DNA of 64,000 bases from assembly GCA_021521415.1 (NCBI GenBank), contig JAIQDT010009037.1, positions 1 to 64,000 on the forward strand. Reading direction: 5' to 3'. This DNA comes from Bidens hawaiensis (Eukaryota > Streptophyta > Magnoliopsida > Asterales > Asteraceae). The position numbers were made by a program, and so were the translations under genes. This document shows, piece by piece, positions 46,484 to 56,741 of this stretch (the first letter of the stretch is position 1; each line of letters opens with the position of its first letter). A model generated the notes under the pieces. The model worked only from the letters and a program-made list of their open reading frames with translations, did no database searches and was not told the DNA's origin.

Positions 46484-47446
46484 AATGATGACAGTTGTAT
46501 AAATGTTTGCAATGAAAGTGAATGTTCCTTTTCTGATTCAGAATGTAAAACTATTTTTGATAAAACATACAAAGTCAAGGTTACTGAACAGACTGGTCAA
46601 AGCTGCTCATCAACTGATAATAAAATTGAGAACTTAATAAAAGAGAAAGTTAGATTTGAAAATGAAAAACCGAGCACTTCATGTAAATATGTGCCACCCA
46701 AGAAAACTTCATTTTCTCAAAATACAAATTATGACACTAGTTCTCAATTTTATGATCAGTGTGATAGTACCTTTTATTACTCTCAACAGAAACCTAGGCA
46801 ATCAAATCATTTTGCAACTCATCATTCAAATGCTTTCAATTATAAGTCAAATAGAGGTCACCAACATGTTAACCAAACAACATCACCTCATCCCTCATAT
46901 CTCAGTGAGCAAGATGTCTATAAATGGAACCAAAGAAAATGTTGCTACATTTGTGAAAATCCATGTCATCTTGCAAGACATTGCAAGAACTGGCACAAAC
47001 AACAAAGAGACGTCAACAGTAAGTTTGGTCAGACATTTCCTGGATATAATGCTCATACCAAGAAAATGTCTCACCAAACTTACTCTTCAGCCAGTGAGAC
47101 AAATTTAAGATCTAGGAGAACCGAAAAACCCAAGAAACCATTTTGGCTAACCCAAAGAGAAAGAAGGTGGTTAGCTAAGGGTTCTGAAGTTGAAAAGCCC
47201 AAGAGCCCTTCAAAGTTTTTCTCAAAGGCTAATCAAGAAGACTATGTGGTTAAGCCTAAACCAAAACGAAGGCAATCCGGAAAACTTTTCAAAAACCGAG
47301 GAAATCATAATTCAAGTTCCTCGAGGGATTGTTCTTCGGATTCTGATTCACCAAAGGATTACATTTTCAAAAATCATAAAATTAAACTTGGTGATTTTGT
47401 GTTTAACCTTCCCGAGACAAAAGTGTCTCCGGAAACCCTCCACTAA
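46484..47446 (+). pseudogene. copia-1 gag C-terminal part with second zinc knuckle
   Basis: The frame 46691-47446 (251 codons) carries CYICENPCHLARHC at about residues 85-98, a CX2CX4HX4C knuckle, then basic text (RSRRTEKPKKPFWLTQRERR) and SSSSRDCSSDSDS. Upstream, from 46484, the same frame is in coding style after a stop. Two knuckles spaced far apart are usual in Sireviruses. The stop at 47444-47446 falls just before the protease. Confidence 0.8.
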
Positions 47447-47449
47447 CTG

Positions 47450-47560
47450 GTTCTTCGTGTGTAGGGTCAGCCTGGACGGCCTGTCAACAGCATTTGGTAC
47501 TTGGACAGTGGCTGCACCCGACACATGACAGGAGACGATCACTGTTGTTCGACATCAAAC
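47450..47560 (+). pseudogene. copia-1 protease active-site region
   Basis: Frame reading from about 47466 gives SIWYLDSGCTRHMTGDDH, the copia protease signature with intact D-S-G. It is in a different frame from the integrase region, which takes over at 47494-47550, so a small indel lies at about 47540-47550. Confidence 0.85.
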
Positions 47561-48669
47561 CATTCAATGGTGGTCATGTTTCCTTTGCCGGTGATATTGG
47601 AGGAGAGATAACGAAACAAGGAAAAGTTTCGAATGGCACATTGACATTTGATGAAGTCAATCTGGTGGAACAGCTCAACGACAACCTGCTAAGCGTCTCT
47701 CAGATCTGTGATAAGAAATTTTCAACCCTATTTACTGAAAATGAATGTCTCATTCTGAAACCAGGTTTTAAAGTCCCTGAAGAATGGATTATGATGCGTA
47801 CTCCGAGGCACAACGATGCCTACATTCTGGATATGAGAAGCAATTATTCCATGCGATTTGCTTCTTGCTTGATGTCCAAGGCCTCGGAGAACGATTCATC
47901 TTTATGGCATCGACGGTTGGATCACATCAACTTTAAGAACTTGAACAAGTTGTTTAAAGGTGACCATGTGAGGGGTTTGCCAGTAAAATCCTTTCACTAT
48001 GCTGAAAAATGTCTATCTTGCTCTAAATGCAAACAGCACAAACTCCCTCATAGGCCCAAGTTTGTCAATTCCATTAATTCCACTCTTCAGTTGCTACACA
48101 TGGATCTTTTTGGTCCAATTCAACCAATGGAAATAGGTCGAAAAGCCTATTGTCTGGTTATTACTGATGACTTTTCGCGTTTCAGTTGGACATTTTTGTT
48201 AAGGCACAAGGACGAGACGTCACATTTTCTGCTCAGATTTATTGTGTTGGTTGAGAATCAAACTGATAAGAAGGTGAAATGTATCAGAAGTGACAACGGC
48301 ACAGAATTCTGCAACAAGGTGGTGAATGAATTCTTTCAAAACAAGGGAATTGTTCATCAACTCAGCGCACCTTACACTCCCAAAAAAAATGGGGTGGCTG
48401 AGAGAAGAAACCGTACTTTGGTGGAAGCCGCTAGAAAAATGCTCTCATATTCAAAACTACCATTGATTTTTTGGGGAGAAGCCATCAACGCTGCTTGCTT
48501 TACCCAAAATCGTGTGCTGCTGAACAAAAGACTGAACAAAACTCCATATGAAGTCTTCTATGGATCGAAGCCAAGGGTAAATTTCTTCAGAACGTTTGGA
48601 TGTCCTTGTACCATTCTCCAAACGAATGTTGGAATGACTTCCAAGTTTGCTGAAAAGGCGGATGAGTGA
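47494..48669 (+). CDS. copia-1 protease remainder, pre-integrase and integrase
   Basis: The 391-codon open frame has, in order, FDIKPFNGGHVSFAGDIGG (protease), the LWHRRLDHINFKNLNKL zinc-domain start with CLSCSKC (pre-integrase HHCC), LHMDLFGPI with the first catalytic Asp (residue about 206), IRSDNGTEFCNK with the second Asp (about 265) and NGVAERRNRTLVEAARKML with the Glu (about 302). The whole D,D,E triad and the HHCC pair are present, so this is the best preserved domain of copia-1. The listed start is an internal TTG chosen by frame. The frame stops at 48667-48669 (TGA) inside the integrase C-terminal region. Confidence 0.9.
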   Translation: MVLGQWLHPTHDRRRSLLFDIKPFNGGHVSFAGDIGGEITKQGKVSNGTLTFDEVNLVEQLNDNLLSVSQICDKKFSTLFTENECLILKPGFKVPEEWIMMRTPRHNDAYILDMRSNYSMRFASCLMSKASENDSSLWHRRLDHINFKNLNKLFKGDHVRGLPVKSFHYAEKCLSCSKCKQHKLPHRPKFVNSINSTLQLLHMDLFGPIQPMEIGRKAYCLVITDDFSRFSWTFLLRHKDETSHFLLRFIVLVENQTDKKVKCIRSDNGTEFCNKVVNEFFQNKGIVHQLSAPYTPKKNGVAERRNRTLVEAARKMLSYSKLPLIFWGEAINAACFTQNRVLLNKRLNKTPYEVFYGSKPRVNFFRTFGCPCTILQTNVGMTSKFAEKADE

Positions 48670-49248
48670 TACTTTGTTGGTTATTCAGCTGATAAAAGTG
48701 CTTATCGTGTGTATAACAAGAAATCAAGAGTAATCTTGGAATCCTTCAACATTGATTGGCAAGAGTTAAACCCTACTGATGCACACAATGGTCCGGATTG
48801 GATGTTTGATTATGAAGGATTGTTCAAGCAGTTTCGTGGAATGTATATGACACCAGCTGCACCAATGGTTTCACCTCAACCTGATAATGATCAGTCTATC
48901 CTGATGCATGCTGTTTTGAAAGATCTTTGACATGTTGACATAGCTGCTGTTGCACCCATACTGAATGTACAACCAATGGCTAACCACCAAGTCCCGATTG
49001 GTGATGAGCAGCCCTCTGCCGACACCACTCAAATGCAAGCTGTTAAAGACATGACGGATTCAGATTCTGACTCATACATGTCAGCAGACAACAACCAAAA
49101 TGTTCAAGTCGATCAAACAGATCTGCCTCCTGCAGAACCAAGTGTGGTGGAATCTGTCCCCACACCTCCCTCAGAAGAAGACAATCAAGGTCCTGCAATG
49201 GAGGCTGATGCATCATGTGGGCAGGTGGAACCCACCCAGTCCGAATGA
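48670..49248 (+). pseudogene. copia-1 integrase tail and linker to RT
   Basis: After the TGA, same-frame text resumes (YFVGYSADKSAYRVYNKKSRVI from 48670), a conserved block after copia integrase, then two more frames (48709-48930 and 48976-49248) that are Asp/Ser- and Pro-rich and of low conservation. Stops and one shift separate them. This is the variable linker before RT. Confidence 0.8.
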
Positions 49249-49249
49249 A

Positions 49250-50254
49250 ACTTCTGATAACACCAACATAACTACTGTTCCAACTGTTGTTGTTCCATTC
49301 TATGACAACCTATGGGAAGGTCCCATTGCTGCAGAACATGTGGTTGAACCACAAGAAGATGGAACTGATCCTCAACCAAGTGTTTATGTCCCTGCGACCA
49401 CTGTCATGCTTCCCATAGAGAGTCTGTCCATTCAACTTGAGGCCACACCAGTCGAGCATGTCGACCAAATTCCACAGTTGCCAATTCATCGTCGACATCC
49501 GACTGAGAACATCATAGGAGATCCATCTGCTGATATCCAAACACGCAGCACTTCTGGTAACATTAACAGATGTCTTTTTGCTTGTTTTATTTCTCAGGTA
49601 GAACCCAAGGACTACAAAGTCGCACTAAAAGACAACTCCTGGGTAGAGGCCATGCAAGAAAAGCTATTACAGCTTCAGAAGCTGAATGTTTGGAGGCTAG
49701 TAAAGAAACCAGAAAATAAAAGGCCGATCGGAATGAAATGGGTGTTCCGAAATAAAAAGGATGACAAGGGGGTGATCATCAGAAACAAAGCCCGGCTTGT
49801 TGTACAAGGTTTTTGGCAACCTGAAGGTCTTGATTACGATGAAGTCTATGCACCGGTGGCCAGACTAGAAGCAAGTCGCATCTTTCTGGCATTCGCCTCG
49901 TACATGAACTTCAAAGTATATAAAATGGACGTGAAGACTGCTTTCTTATACGGGAAAGTAAAAGAAGAGATCTACATCAGTCAACCTCCAGGTTTTGAGG
50001 ATCCATTTCATCCTGATCATGTTTACCGCCTTAACAAAGCACTATATGGTCTTCACCAAGAACCTCGTGCTTGGTACGCCACACTGGCTGATCATTTGGT
50101 AAAAAATGGTTACAAGAGAGGAATCATCGATCAAACTCTCTTTGTCAAGAAGGTCAACAGCGATTTGATTCTGGTTCAAGTTTATGTCGATGAAATCATC
50201 TTCGGGTCCACGAATGAGGATCTGTGCAAGGAGTTCTCTGAGGTTATGCAATAG
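49250..50254 (+). pseudogene. copia-1 reverse transcriptase, main part
   Basis: The frame 49100-50254 holds the RT from about 49560: DNSWVEAMQEKLLQLQKLNVW, GMKWVFRNKKD, RNKARLVVQGFWQPEGLDYDE, the palm VYKMDVKTAFLYGKV, QPPGFEDP and ALYGLHQEPRAWY. The catalytic motif reads YVDE (50183-50194) instead of YVDD, a single-base change that would be expected to kill polymerase activity. The frame stops at 50254 (TAG where CAG or similar is expected). It joins to the rest of RT and RNase H through more lesions. Confidence 0.9.
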
Positions 50255-50661
50255 CGATTTGAGATGAGTTCCTTAGGGGAGATGACCTTCTTCCTGGGCT
50301 TACAAGTTGAGCAAAAGAAGGACGGGACTTTGATTCACCAAGAAAAGTACGTTCAAGACATTGTTCAGAAATTTGCCAAGAAAAGTACGTTCAAGACATT
50401 GTTCAGAAATTTGGTTTCAAGGACTCACCATCATTCATGACACCAATCGCAACACGACCTGTTCTAGCTCCTGATCCATCGGAAAAACCAGTCGATCAAC
50501 ACCTTTACAGGTCAATGATTGGTTCCCTGATGTATCTCACTGCAAGCAGACCAGACATCATGTTCCTGTTTGTCAGTGTACCATATATCAATCTGACCCA
50601 AGAGAGTCCCACATGAATTGCTGTCAAGCGTATCTTCAGATACTTATAGGGGAGACCACGA
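50255..50661 (+). pseudogene. copia-1 reverse transcriptase, C-terminal part
   Basis: Text FEMSSLGEMTFFLGLQVEQK and QEKYVQDIVQKF is followed by a 38-bp tandem duplication (50338-50413) that shifts the frame; after it GFKDSPSFMTPIATRPV, LYRSMIGSLMYLTASRPDIMF resumes. Further stops at about 50620 and 50650. This is the RT connection to RNase H. Confidence 0.85.
50338..50413. repeat. 38-bp perfect tandem duplication in RT
   Basis: CCAAGAAAAGTACGTTCAAG and the following 18 bases occur twice, at 50338 and 50376. Since 38 is not a multiple of three, it adds a frameshift. Confidence 0.95.
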
Positions 50662-51165
50662 TTGGGTCTTTTCTATCCAAAAGATTCTCCCTTGGAACTT
50701 CATGCTTACACCGACAGTGATTATGGGGGTTGCCACTTGGACAGAGAGTCTACATCTAGTGGATGTCAATTCCTGGGAGATCGGTTGATCTCATGGCAGT
50801 GCAAGAAACAAGCCACTGTGTCCACCTCCACAGCAGAAGCCGAGTATATTGCTGCATCCAGCTGCTGCTCTCAAGTGATATGGATCCAGCATCAGCTGCT
50901 GGATTACAGTTTGAATTTCTATAGATCAACGATCAAATGTGATAATGAGGCGGCCGTTGCTATTGTCAAAAACCTGGTCCAGCACTCAAAGACTAAGCAC
51001 ATTGACATCCGGATACATTTTATTCGTGATTGTTATGATCGCAAGCTTGTCGACATAAAACGGGTCCATGCTGATTTTAACTTTGCAGATGTCTTTACAA
51101 AAGCTTTCAGTCGTGCCCGATTTTTGTTTCTCGTTGAGTCATTGGGCATGATTTCCTTTCAGTAA
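50662..51165 (+). CDS. copia-1 RNase H
   Basis: The 167-codon frame contains AYTDSDYGGCHLDRESTSSG (first catalytic Asp), WQCKKQATVSTSTAEAEYIA (Glu), IKCDNEAAVAIVKN (Asp) and KHIDIRIHFIRD, and ends KAFSRARFLFLVESLGMI with TAA. All the usual catalytic carboxylates are visible, so this domain looks intact. The ATG is internal; in the living element it was translated as the end of pol. Pol stops here, as usual in Sireviruses, and a spacer follows. Confidence 0.9.
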   Translation: MGLFYPKDSPLELHAYTDSDYGGCHLDRESTSSGCQFLGDRLISWQCKKQATVSTSTAEAEYIAASSCCSQVIWIQHQLLDYSLNFYRSTIKCDNEAAVAIVKNLVQHSKTKHIDIRIHFIRDCYDRKLVDIKRVHADFNFADVFTKAFSRARFLFLVESLGMISFQ

Positions 51166-51904
51166 ATTTTATCGTTTATCTTTTAATTTAAAACTGTACA
51201 TATTTTTCAAATATGTCACAATTTTAGAGGGAGAAAATGAGTTAACTTTAACTCACCAAAAGGATTTTTAAATTTACTTTTAGTAAAACAAAAATCGAGT
51301 CACTTGACTTAACAAAAAGAATTTATTTTAATATATAATATTGATTTCATCTTTACTCCTATTTAAGTAAATTCTAAGAAAATTCAAAAAGGATTATCCC
51401 GTTTAGAGGGAGCTCCTGTTTAAAGGGAGTCGGAAATTTAAAATTTTAAATCTAGAATTTGATCCGACTTTTTTTTTTTTGCAAAGTGATAGTACATTGG
51501 TTTGTAATGATTCTAGCGCGTTAAAAGAATAGAACAAAAGGCTACAAGGTCACTCATAGATGTGTAGGTAGGCTTGACAAACAAGTAAGTGTCGAATGAT
51601 ATAAACCAAAATTCATGCTGGTCCAAGTGGATATATGATTATAAAGCGGTTGCATGATTCCGTTAAGTCATATTCATGAAGGAAAAAATGTAACTATACA
51701 TGTCATACCCAAGCCTCTCTTTAACTGATCATAGTCGTCTTATGAAAGTCAGTGTCAGTTTTAATTTTTATTCAGTCAAGTAAAACGTCAAGAAAAAGAA
51801 AAACAAAAGAGTCAGAAAGAAAAAGAAAAATCAAGAAAAAGAGTCAGAAAAGGAGTCAGTCCTAGGAATTTTAACTTCTGCTTTATTTCTTCATTTATTT
51901 TCGA

Positions 51905-52080
51905 CTCAAGCCTTGGACTTTCTACGTTTGTAGTCATACAAGATCTGATTGTTAAGGCCCTGAGTCTTCTGCTTTGTTTTATTTTCTTTTTTTTGTTCAA
52001 GCCTTGGACTTTCTCTCCGCGATAATATGGTATTATCCGACCTGATTGTTATGGCCTGAACTTCTGCCTTATTTTAATCT
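51905..52080. repeat. Imperfect duplication with CAAGCCTTGGACTTTCT
   Basis: CAAGCCTTGGACTTTCT occurs at about 51907 and 51999. Each is followed by a TACG/CGCG variable part, then (A/C)CTGATTGTTA(A/T)GGCC, TGA and CTTCTGC. The period is about 92 bp. Confidence 0.75.
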
Positions 52081-53102
52081 TTCTAGATCGAGTCAAGTGT
52101 GCAAAGCACAAAGTGTCATGTGTAAAGTGTACAGTAAGTCAATATGTTAATAAGAGTATTGTGATCAACTAAGAAATGTCTAAGTCAAGTTGAGGTGATA
52201 TGTTAACATAAAGTAGGCCTGAGATATGATGGAATCAGTAACATGTCTGATTAAGTGGGGACCACATAAGCACTGTGCCTAATTGTACTTTAAACGTATC
52301 ATTTATGGCATCAAAAAACTTGTCAAGTTAAAAAGGAGGACATTATCTACAGTCAATGATGAACTTGTGTCACAATAATTTCAAAATGGAAATGCGATCT
52401 AGGGCTTTGCAAATCAATATGATTTCATATCGTGATCATTCTTTGTAACTTAACCAAAGAAAAGAAATATGAAAATCAGTTTAATATTATTGTTTTAACT
52501 TTAAAATGTCTTAAATTGTTTTTTTGTTTTATTTTGTTTGTATTTTCTAAAATATTAAGTATCTGAATAGTTTAATATCTTAAATTTTATTTTTTTATTT
52601 ATTTTATTTTTAGTTTATTTTATCTTTAATTTTATTTTTGTTTTTAGTTTGGTGTCTTCTTTTATTACGTTTTATTTTGACAAAAGAGATCGTTCGTGCA
52701 AATGTTAACACTTATGGACCAACAAAAGAAAATATTATAAACAATCAAGTGCGTGGTTTCGGTGGGTAAATGTTTTTCGGGTTTGAAAATGCTAATTATT
52801 TTAAAGACCGAGGACTAAGAGTGTATTTTCGGTGAATACTCACGATGTTTTGACCTTATCGCGAGATAGACTGACCCTATATATAAGGGAAACCAAAAAT
52901 ATCTTTCACTATTCACCAAACACTTTTAACCTTTACTCTCTTCTCTCTCACATCTTCAAACTCTCAAACCCTAATCTTCTTCTACTTTTCAAAGAATCCG
53001 GACCTCATAATCACAAACATGCCGTTGAATCCTGAGTATCCACCCTCGGTATAACATCAGAATACCATAAATCATTTCATCATCATGTTTCTGGGTTCTC
53101 GT

Positions 53103-53142
53103 GGATCGAGACGACGGTTCATATGAACCGTCGGCTTGATCC
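53103..53142. other. 40-bp near-perfect palindrome
   Basis: The centre CGACGGTTCATATGAACCG is part of a perfect 22-bp palindrome, extended outward by GGATCGAG against CTTGATCC, with one or two mismatches. Confidence 0.85.
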
Positions 53143-53419
53143 ATGTCTGATCTTCTTATGAGATTGATTCATATGTTGTGAATAATCTGTTGTTGGATTT
53201 ATTGATCTTGATTATCATCATTAATTATTAGAATTAGGGTTGTTTGTGTAAAGTTTGTAGATTTAAGTTTTTTTTCAAATGTTCTAAGGACAAATTGACC
53301 AAGTAAACAAAGGAGATTCAACTTCAAACTTTCCAGATACCTAATTCGCATCTAGCCGACCTTGAGTAAAGAAAAGGGAGGATCAAAAAGGGCTAAGTAC
53401 AGGTCTTCGCATGAAAGGG

Positions 53420-53545
53420 TATTTCGCTTCGCTTGACCCCATGCGAAGCGAAACATATTTCTGTTGCGCTTCGCTTGACCCCATGCAAAGCAAAACATCT
53501 TTCTGTTTCGCTTCGCTTGACCCCATGCGAAGCGAAACAAGGTCT
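53420..53545. repeat. Three hairpin units with TTCGCTTCGC arms
   Basis: Units start near 53422, 53465 and 53506. Each reads TTTCGCTTCGCTT, GACCCCAT, then GCGAAGCGAAA, so the two arms are inverted repeats around an 8-base loop; the second unit has two arm changes (CAAAGCAAAAC). The motif recurs in the leader (43961-44040). Confidence 0.9.
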
Positions 53546-53867
53546 CATGCGAAAAACCCACACTTAGTAAAATTTTCAGAATCTCAAACCAAATGCTACT
53601 GAACTGTTTTTGAACAAATAAACTGTTTGGTCTAGTGGACTGTTTTGGACTTGATCTTTGAACATTATGGTCTAACTAACTTATAGACTGACTAAAATTG
53701 ACTTATTAACTTATTAAATCTAAAATGTACATAATGATAGTATTTCTAATATGTAGATACTTAATACTTATGTTTATATCTTGTTTAGTTTGCTTATGTC
53801 TTAATGATGACTCTCATGATCTCTTGGTTTTTAACTTCAGGGGCATAACAACTTTTGTGCTCTCGGG

Positions 53868-54503
53868 TTGCCTAAGGCGAAGGCAGATAAGGTGTTCACA
53901 TCCATGGTCAAGGGGCTAAAGCAATCACCCCTTTCATATGCTATTACAGCCAATCCAGCCGTGTATTACAAGTGGATTTTGGACTTCTGGGCATTTGCAA
54001 AGATAGCTGATGATTCTCTATCCTTCACAACAACGATCGCAAGACAGGAATTGACCATCACAGAAGCTGATATCCGAAGAGTGTTGAAGATAAAGGATGA
54101 GCCAGAGTACAAGTATGAAAGAAGAAACAAGAAGAAGCTGGCTGACTTTGTCACACAGATGGGATATGACACAGAATGGAAAAGTTTGGAGAAGAGTCAT
54201 TTGTCACCATACTGGAAATTCCTATTCCACATCATCACTCACTGTTTTTTCGATATTCGTGGAGGGTTTGACAGCATGAGCTCTGACTGGGTGCGTGTTA
54301 TGTCTGCATGGACTACCAATGAGAAGTTCAACTATTCTCGAAGGATATTTCTGTGTATGATGGGAAATATAAAGAGCGGGGCTACATGCTTATGTACCCG
54401 AGATTTGTGCAGCTTCTGTCAGATGATATGTTACCAAATGTTCAAAGGCCGGGGTTCAAGAAAGCAAAGAACAAGAAGTCACACCCTGGGCCATATCATG
54501 TGA
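53868..54503 (+). CDS. copia-1 accessory block, part 1 (env-like position)
   Basis: The 211-codon frame starts at a codon of a longer reading block after pol. Residues about 17-60 read LKQSPLSYAITANPAVYYKWILDFWAFAKI and are followed by TITEADIRRVLKI and LSPYWKFLFHIITHCFFDIRGGFD, a pattern common to the post-pol reading frames of plant Sirevirus-like copia elements (often labelled envelope-like). The frame is replaced at about 54350 by another in which the text continues, so the last about 50 residues here are out-of-frame. No signal peptide or membrane segment is seen, so calling it an envelope is not supported. Confidence 0.7.
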   Translation: MPKAKADKVFTSMVKGLKQSPLSYAITANPAVYYKWILDFWAFAKIADDSLSFTTTIARQELTITEADIRRVLKIKDEPEYKYERRNKKKLADFVTQMGYDTEWKSLEKSHLSPYWKFLFHIITHCFFDIRGGFDSMSSDWVRVMSAWTTNEKFNYSRRIFLCMMGNIKSGATCLCTRDLCSFCQMICYQMFKGRGSRKQRTRSHTLGHIM

Positions 54504-55408
54504 ACGAGATCAAGGTGTCAGTTTTTGGTGTGTTGTTGAGCACTAAGGGCAGAGGTCATCAGTATACGAGACCACGACCTGGGCCCAAGTTTGGTTTATT
54601 TGAAGAGACAGAGCCTGCTGGGGAAGAGGCGTCTGGTGAAGGTGAAAATAATGAAGAACCCGAAGTTGAAGGTGAACAAGATTCATCAGATGAGCCGGCC
54701 GAGGATCGAACAAAGGCCAAGCATGACTTGAAGAGGAAAGTAGCTGAAAAGGGTAAAATGATAGAACTTGAGGAGGAGGAAGAAGACCAGCCGCCCCTGA
54801 AGCGCTTGAGGAGACTTGGAGACTCCCAGATGTCAACCAAGTCTCATGTCAAGTCTCCCTCACAAAACAAGCCCTCCGACCAACCAAAAATAACAAAAGA
54901 AGCCCTGGCCCAAGCCCTCAAAACACTAAATGTAACTAAAATACAAATCCCTGCCTACAAGCCACCAAAAACCAGAAAGAAAACCAAAGCCAAGAAAACC
55001 AAGACCCTACTTCATGACTCACCAGAATCCTCACCTGAACCCTCATCAACAGACCAACCAATTTCAACATTCCTACCCCAAATACCTTCCTTACCACACT
55101 TACCACCACAACAACAAACCCAACCCGAACCAACTCAAGCCTCAACACCACCTACCCAACCAACCACATCCATATTCACTTCATCAGTTTTTAGCTCCCC
55201 AATACAAATAACAAGCTTATGGAGCAAAACCATCCTTACTTCCCCAACCCAAACCATCACACCATCTACAATAAAACCAACACCACCCACCACTATAACT
55301 TCACCAATCCTTACTCAAGCCATCACCTTACCTTTGCCAACAACCTCACCACCCATAACAACCACCACCCCACCATCCACCATTATCTCACCCAAACCCA
55401 TCTCCTGA
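54350..55408 (+). CDS. copia-1 accessory block, part 2, acidic and Pro-rich
   Basis: The 351-codon frame 54353-55408 continues part 1 with YMLMYPRFVQLLSDDMLP, a block typical of these ORFs. Then comes an acidic region (EETEPAGEEASGEGENNEEPEVEGE), a basic segment (KRKVAEKGK and KTRKKTKAKKTK) and from about residue 220 a long Pro/Thr/Ser-rich tract. It ends at TGA (55406-55408), 28 bp before part 3. It lies on the plus strand in line with pol, so it would be translated from a spliced or internal message. Confidence 0.7.
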   Translation, partial: SVYDGKYKERGYMLMYPRFVQLLSDDMLPNVQRPGFKKAKNKKSHPGPYHVNEIKVSVFGVLLSTKGRGHQYTRPRPGPKFGLFEETEPAGEEASGEGENNEEPEVEGEQDSSDEPAEDRTKAKHDLKRKVAEKGKMIELEEEEEDQPPLKRLRRLGDSQMSTKSHVKSPSQNKPSDQPKITKEALAQALKTLNVTKIQIPAYKPPKTRKKTKAKKTKTLLHDSPESSPEPSSTDQPISTFLPQIPSLPHLPPQQQTQPEPTQASTPPTQPTTSIFTSSVFSSPIQITSLWSKTILTSPTQTITPSTIKPTPPTTITSPILTQAITLPLPTTSPPITTTTPPSTIISPKPIS

Positions 55409-55436
55409 GGGATGTCTTCGACACCTCCAGTGTACG

Positions 55437-56294
55437 TTGATCCCTATCCTCGATAGGATCGTCGCACTGGAGGAATCAAACGCTAAAAGGGCGGAAAGAG
55501 AAATAGTGCTCCTCAAGTTCATCAAGGAGATGAAGCAGAAAGCGTTGGAGGATGAGGCAGAAAAGGCGGCCCTGAGGAATAGGATAAGGGTGTTGGAAGA
55601 GCAGAAGGAGGCAAGTGAGGATCTTGCCGAAAATCAAAGATTATTGACAAACACCTTCCACACCCGAATCCAGAATCTACAAGCGTTGATGAATCATGAG
55701 GCCTATGAGAACGCTAATCTGAGAGCATATCACACTAGACTTGGAGATAGACTGGCTACACTTGAAAGAGATTTACCAAGTGCTAGTGCTCTCAGATCAA
55801 GCATAAACAAGAAGATTGAAGATGCTATGAGAAGGTGGGATGTTGAAAAGGAAGCTACAAACTCAAGAGTTGCTAATTTGGAAAATCAACTTGCTTCCTC
55901 TACCTTTCTCGATACGCTCAGAGCAGAAATGGAGGCCATAAAAGAAAGGATCAAGGAACAAGACCGTCTGAATGAGCTACAGCTCAAGACTAATGAAGAT
56001 ATGGTGAGCAAGTACCTGGCGGCCTCAGACCTCATGGGCATTCAAGAAGATGAATTTCATGGTCTGGAGGATAGGCTTGACGCTGTTTTTGGAACTTGGA
56101 GAAGGTCTGGTGATACTTCTCAAGTCGGTGGTTCACAACCTGCCGCATGTCCTTCTGTGACCGTGCAAGGTGTACAGGTTTTTGTGTCTGAAGGAGAGGC
56201 GACTATTGGTCGGTTAGTACAACAGGGCAGCCAATCTAGCGGTGTTGGTGGTGGTTATGATGGTGATGATGATGGTGATGAAGAAGAAGAAGAA

Positions 56295-56363
<69 letters not shown>

Positions 56364-56741
56364 GATGACGACGATGATGAAGTTCATGACAGTTTTGATG
56401 ATGATGACAATGATGGTGATGAAGGTGGAGCAGGTGGAAACAGAGGGGCCGGGGAAGCAGGAGGAGGAGGTGGAGATAACACTCAAACACCTCCACCAGC
56501 TCAACATGATGTTCAAGACCCTACTGCTCGCGACTCTGCTGGCAAAGTCAGGGAACACGACACTCAGATTACTAACATTTATAAAGATTTATTTCCTGAT
56601 GACTTTGCAGGTGCCATGGATGATTTTATCGAAGCAGGAAAGAACTTGGAGCAACTTATTGATCAAAATACGGAGGGGAGGATTGAAGACGATTACATAA
56701 ATTACTCACCAAATCCAGATACTCCTCCTGCTCAAGTTTAG
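55437..56741 (+). CDS. copia-1 accessory block, part 3, coiled coil and poly-Asp
   Basis: The 434-codon frame has a long coiled coil at about residues 8-225 (heptads in EESNAKRAEREIVLLKFIKE, KAALRNRIRVLEEQKEA and later), then a Ser/Gly-rich section, an extraordinary acidic tract of Asp and Glu near residues 278-320 encoded by (GAT)n, and a Gly-rich tail. It is unlike gag or pol. The ATG at 55437 lies right after the previous stop, so this may be one polyprotein broken by a TGA. Function unknown. Confidence 0.7.
56292..56368. repeat. (GAT)n microsatellite encoding poly-Asp
   Basis: Over 20 consecutive GAT triplets within the accessory reading frame; the opposite strand reads as poly-His and poly-Ile, giving artificial frames. 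Confidence 0.95.

Larger units (their letters stand above)
51166..53867 (+). other. copia-1 spacer between pol and the accessory block
   Basis: 2.7 kb without a supported gene. It holds two polypurine-like motifs close to pol (TTAGAGGGAGAAAATG near 51224 and TTTAGAGGGAGCTCC near 51401), of the repeated type reported after pol in Sireviruses, a duplicated block at about 51900-52080, a long T-rich stretch at 52500-52680, a perfect palindrome at 53103-53142 and hairpin repeats at 53420-53545. Short frames here are background. Confidence 0.75.

Noticed and set aside
56214..56700. Poly-His, poly-Ile and poly-Met frames around the GAT repeat
   Set aside because: Other-frame readings of the same microsatellite; the Asp frame fits the surrounding coiled-coil ORF.
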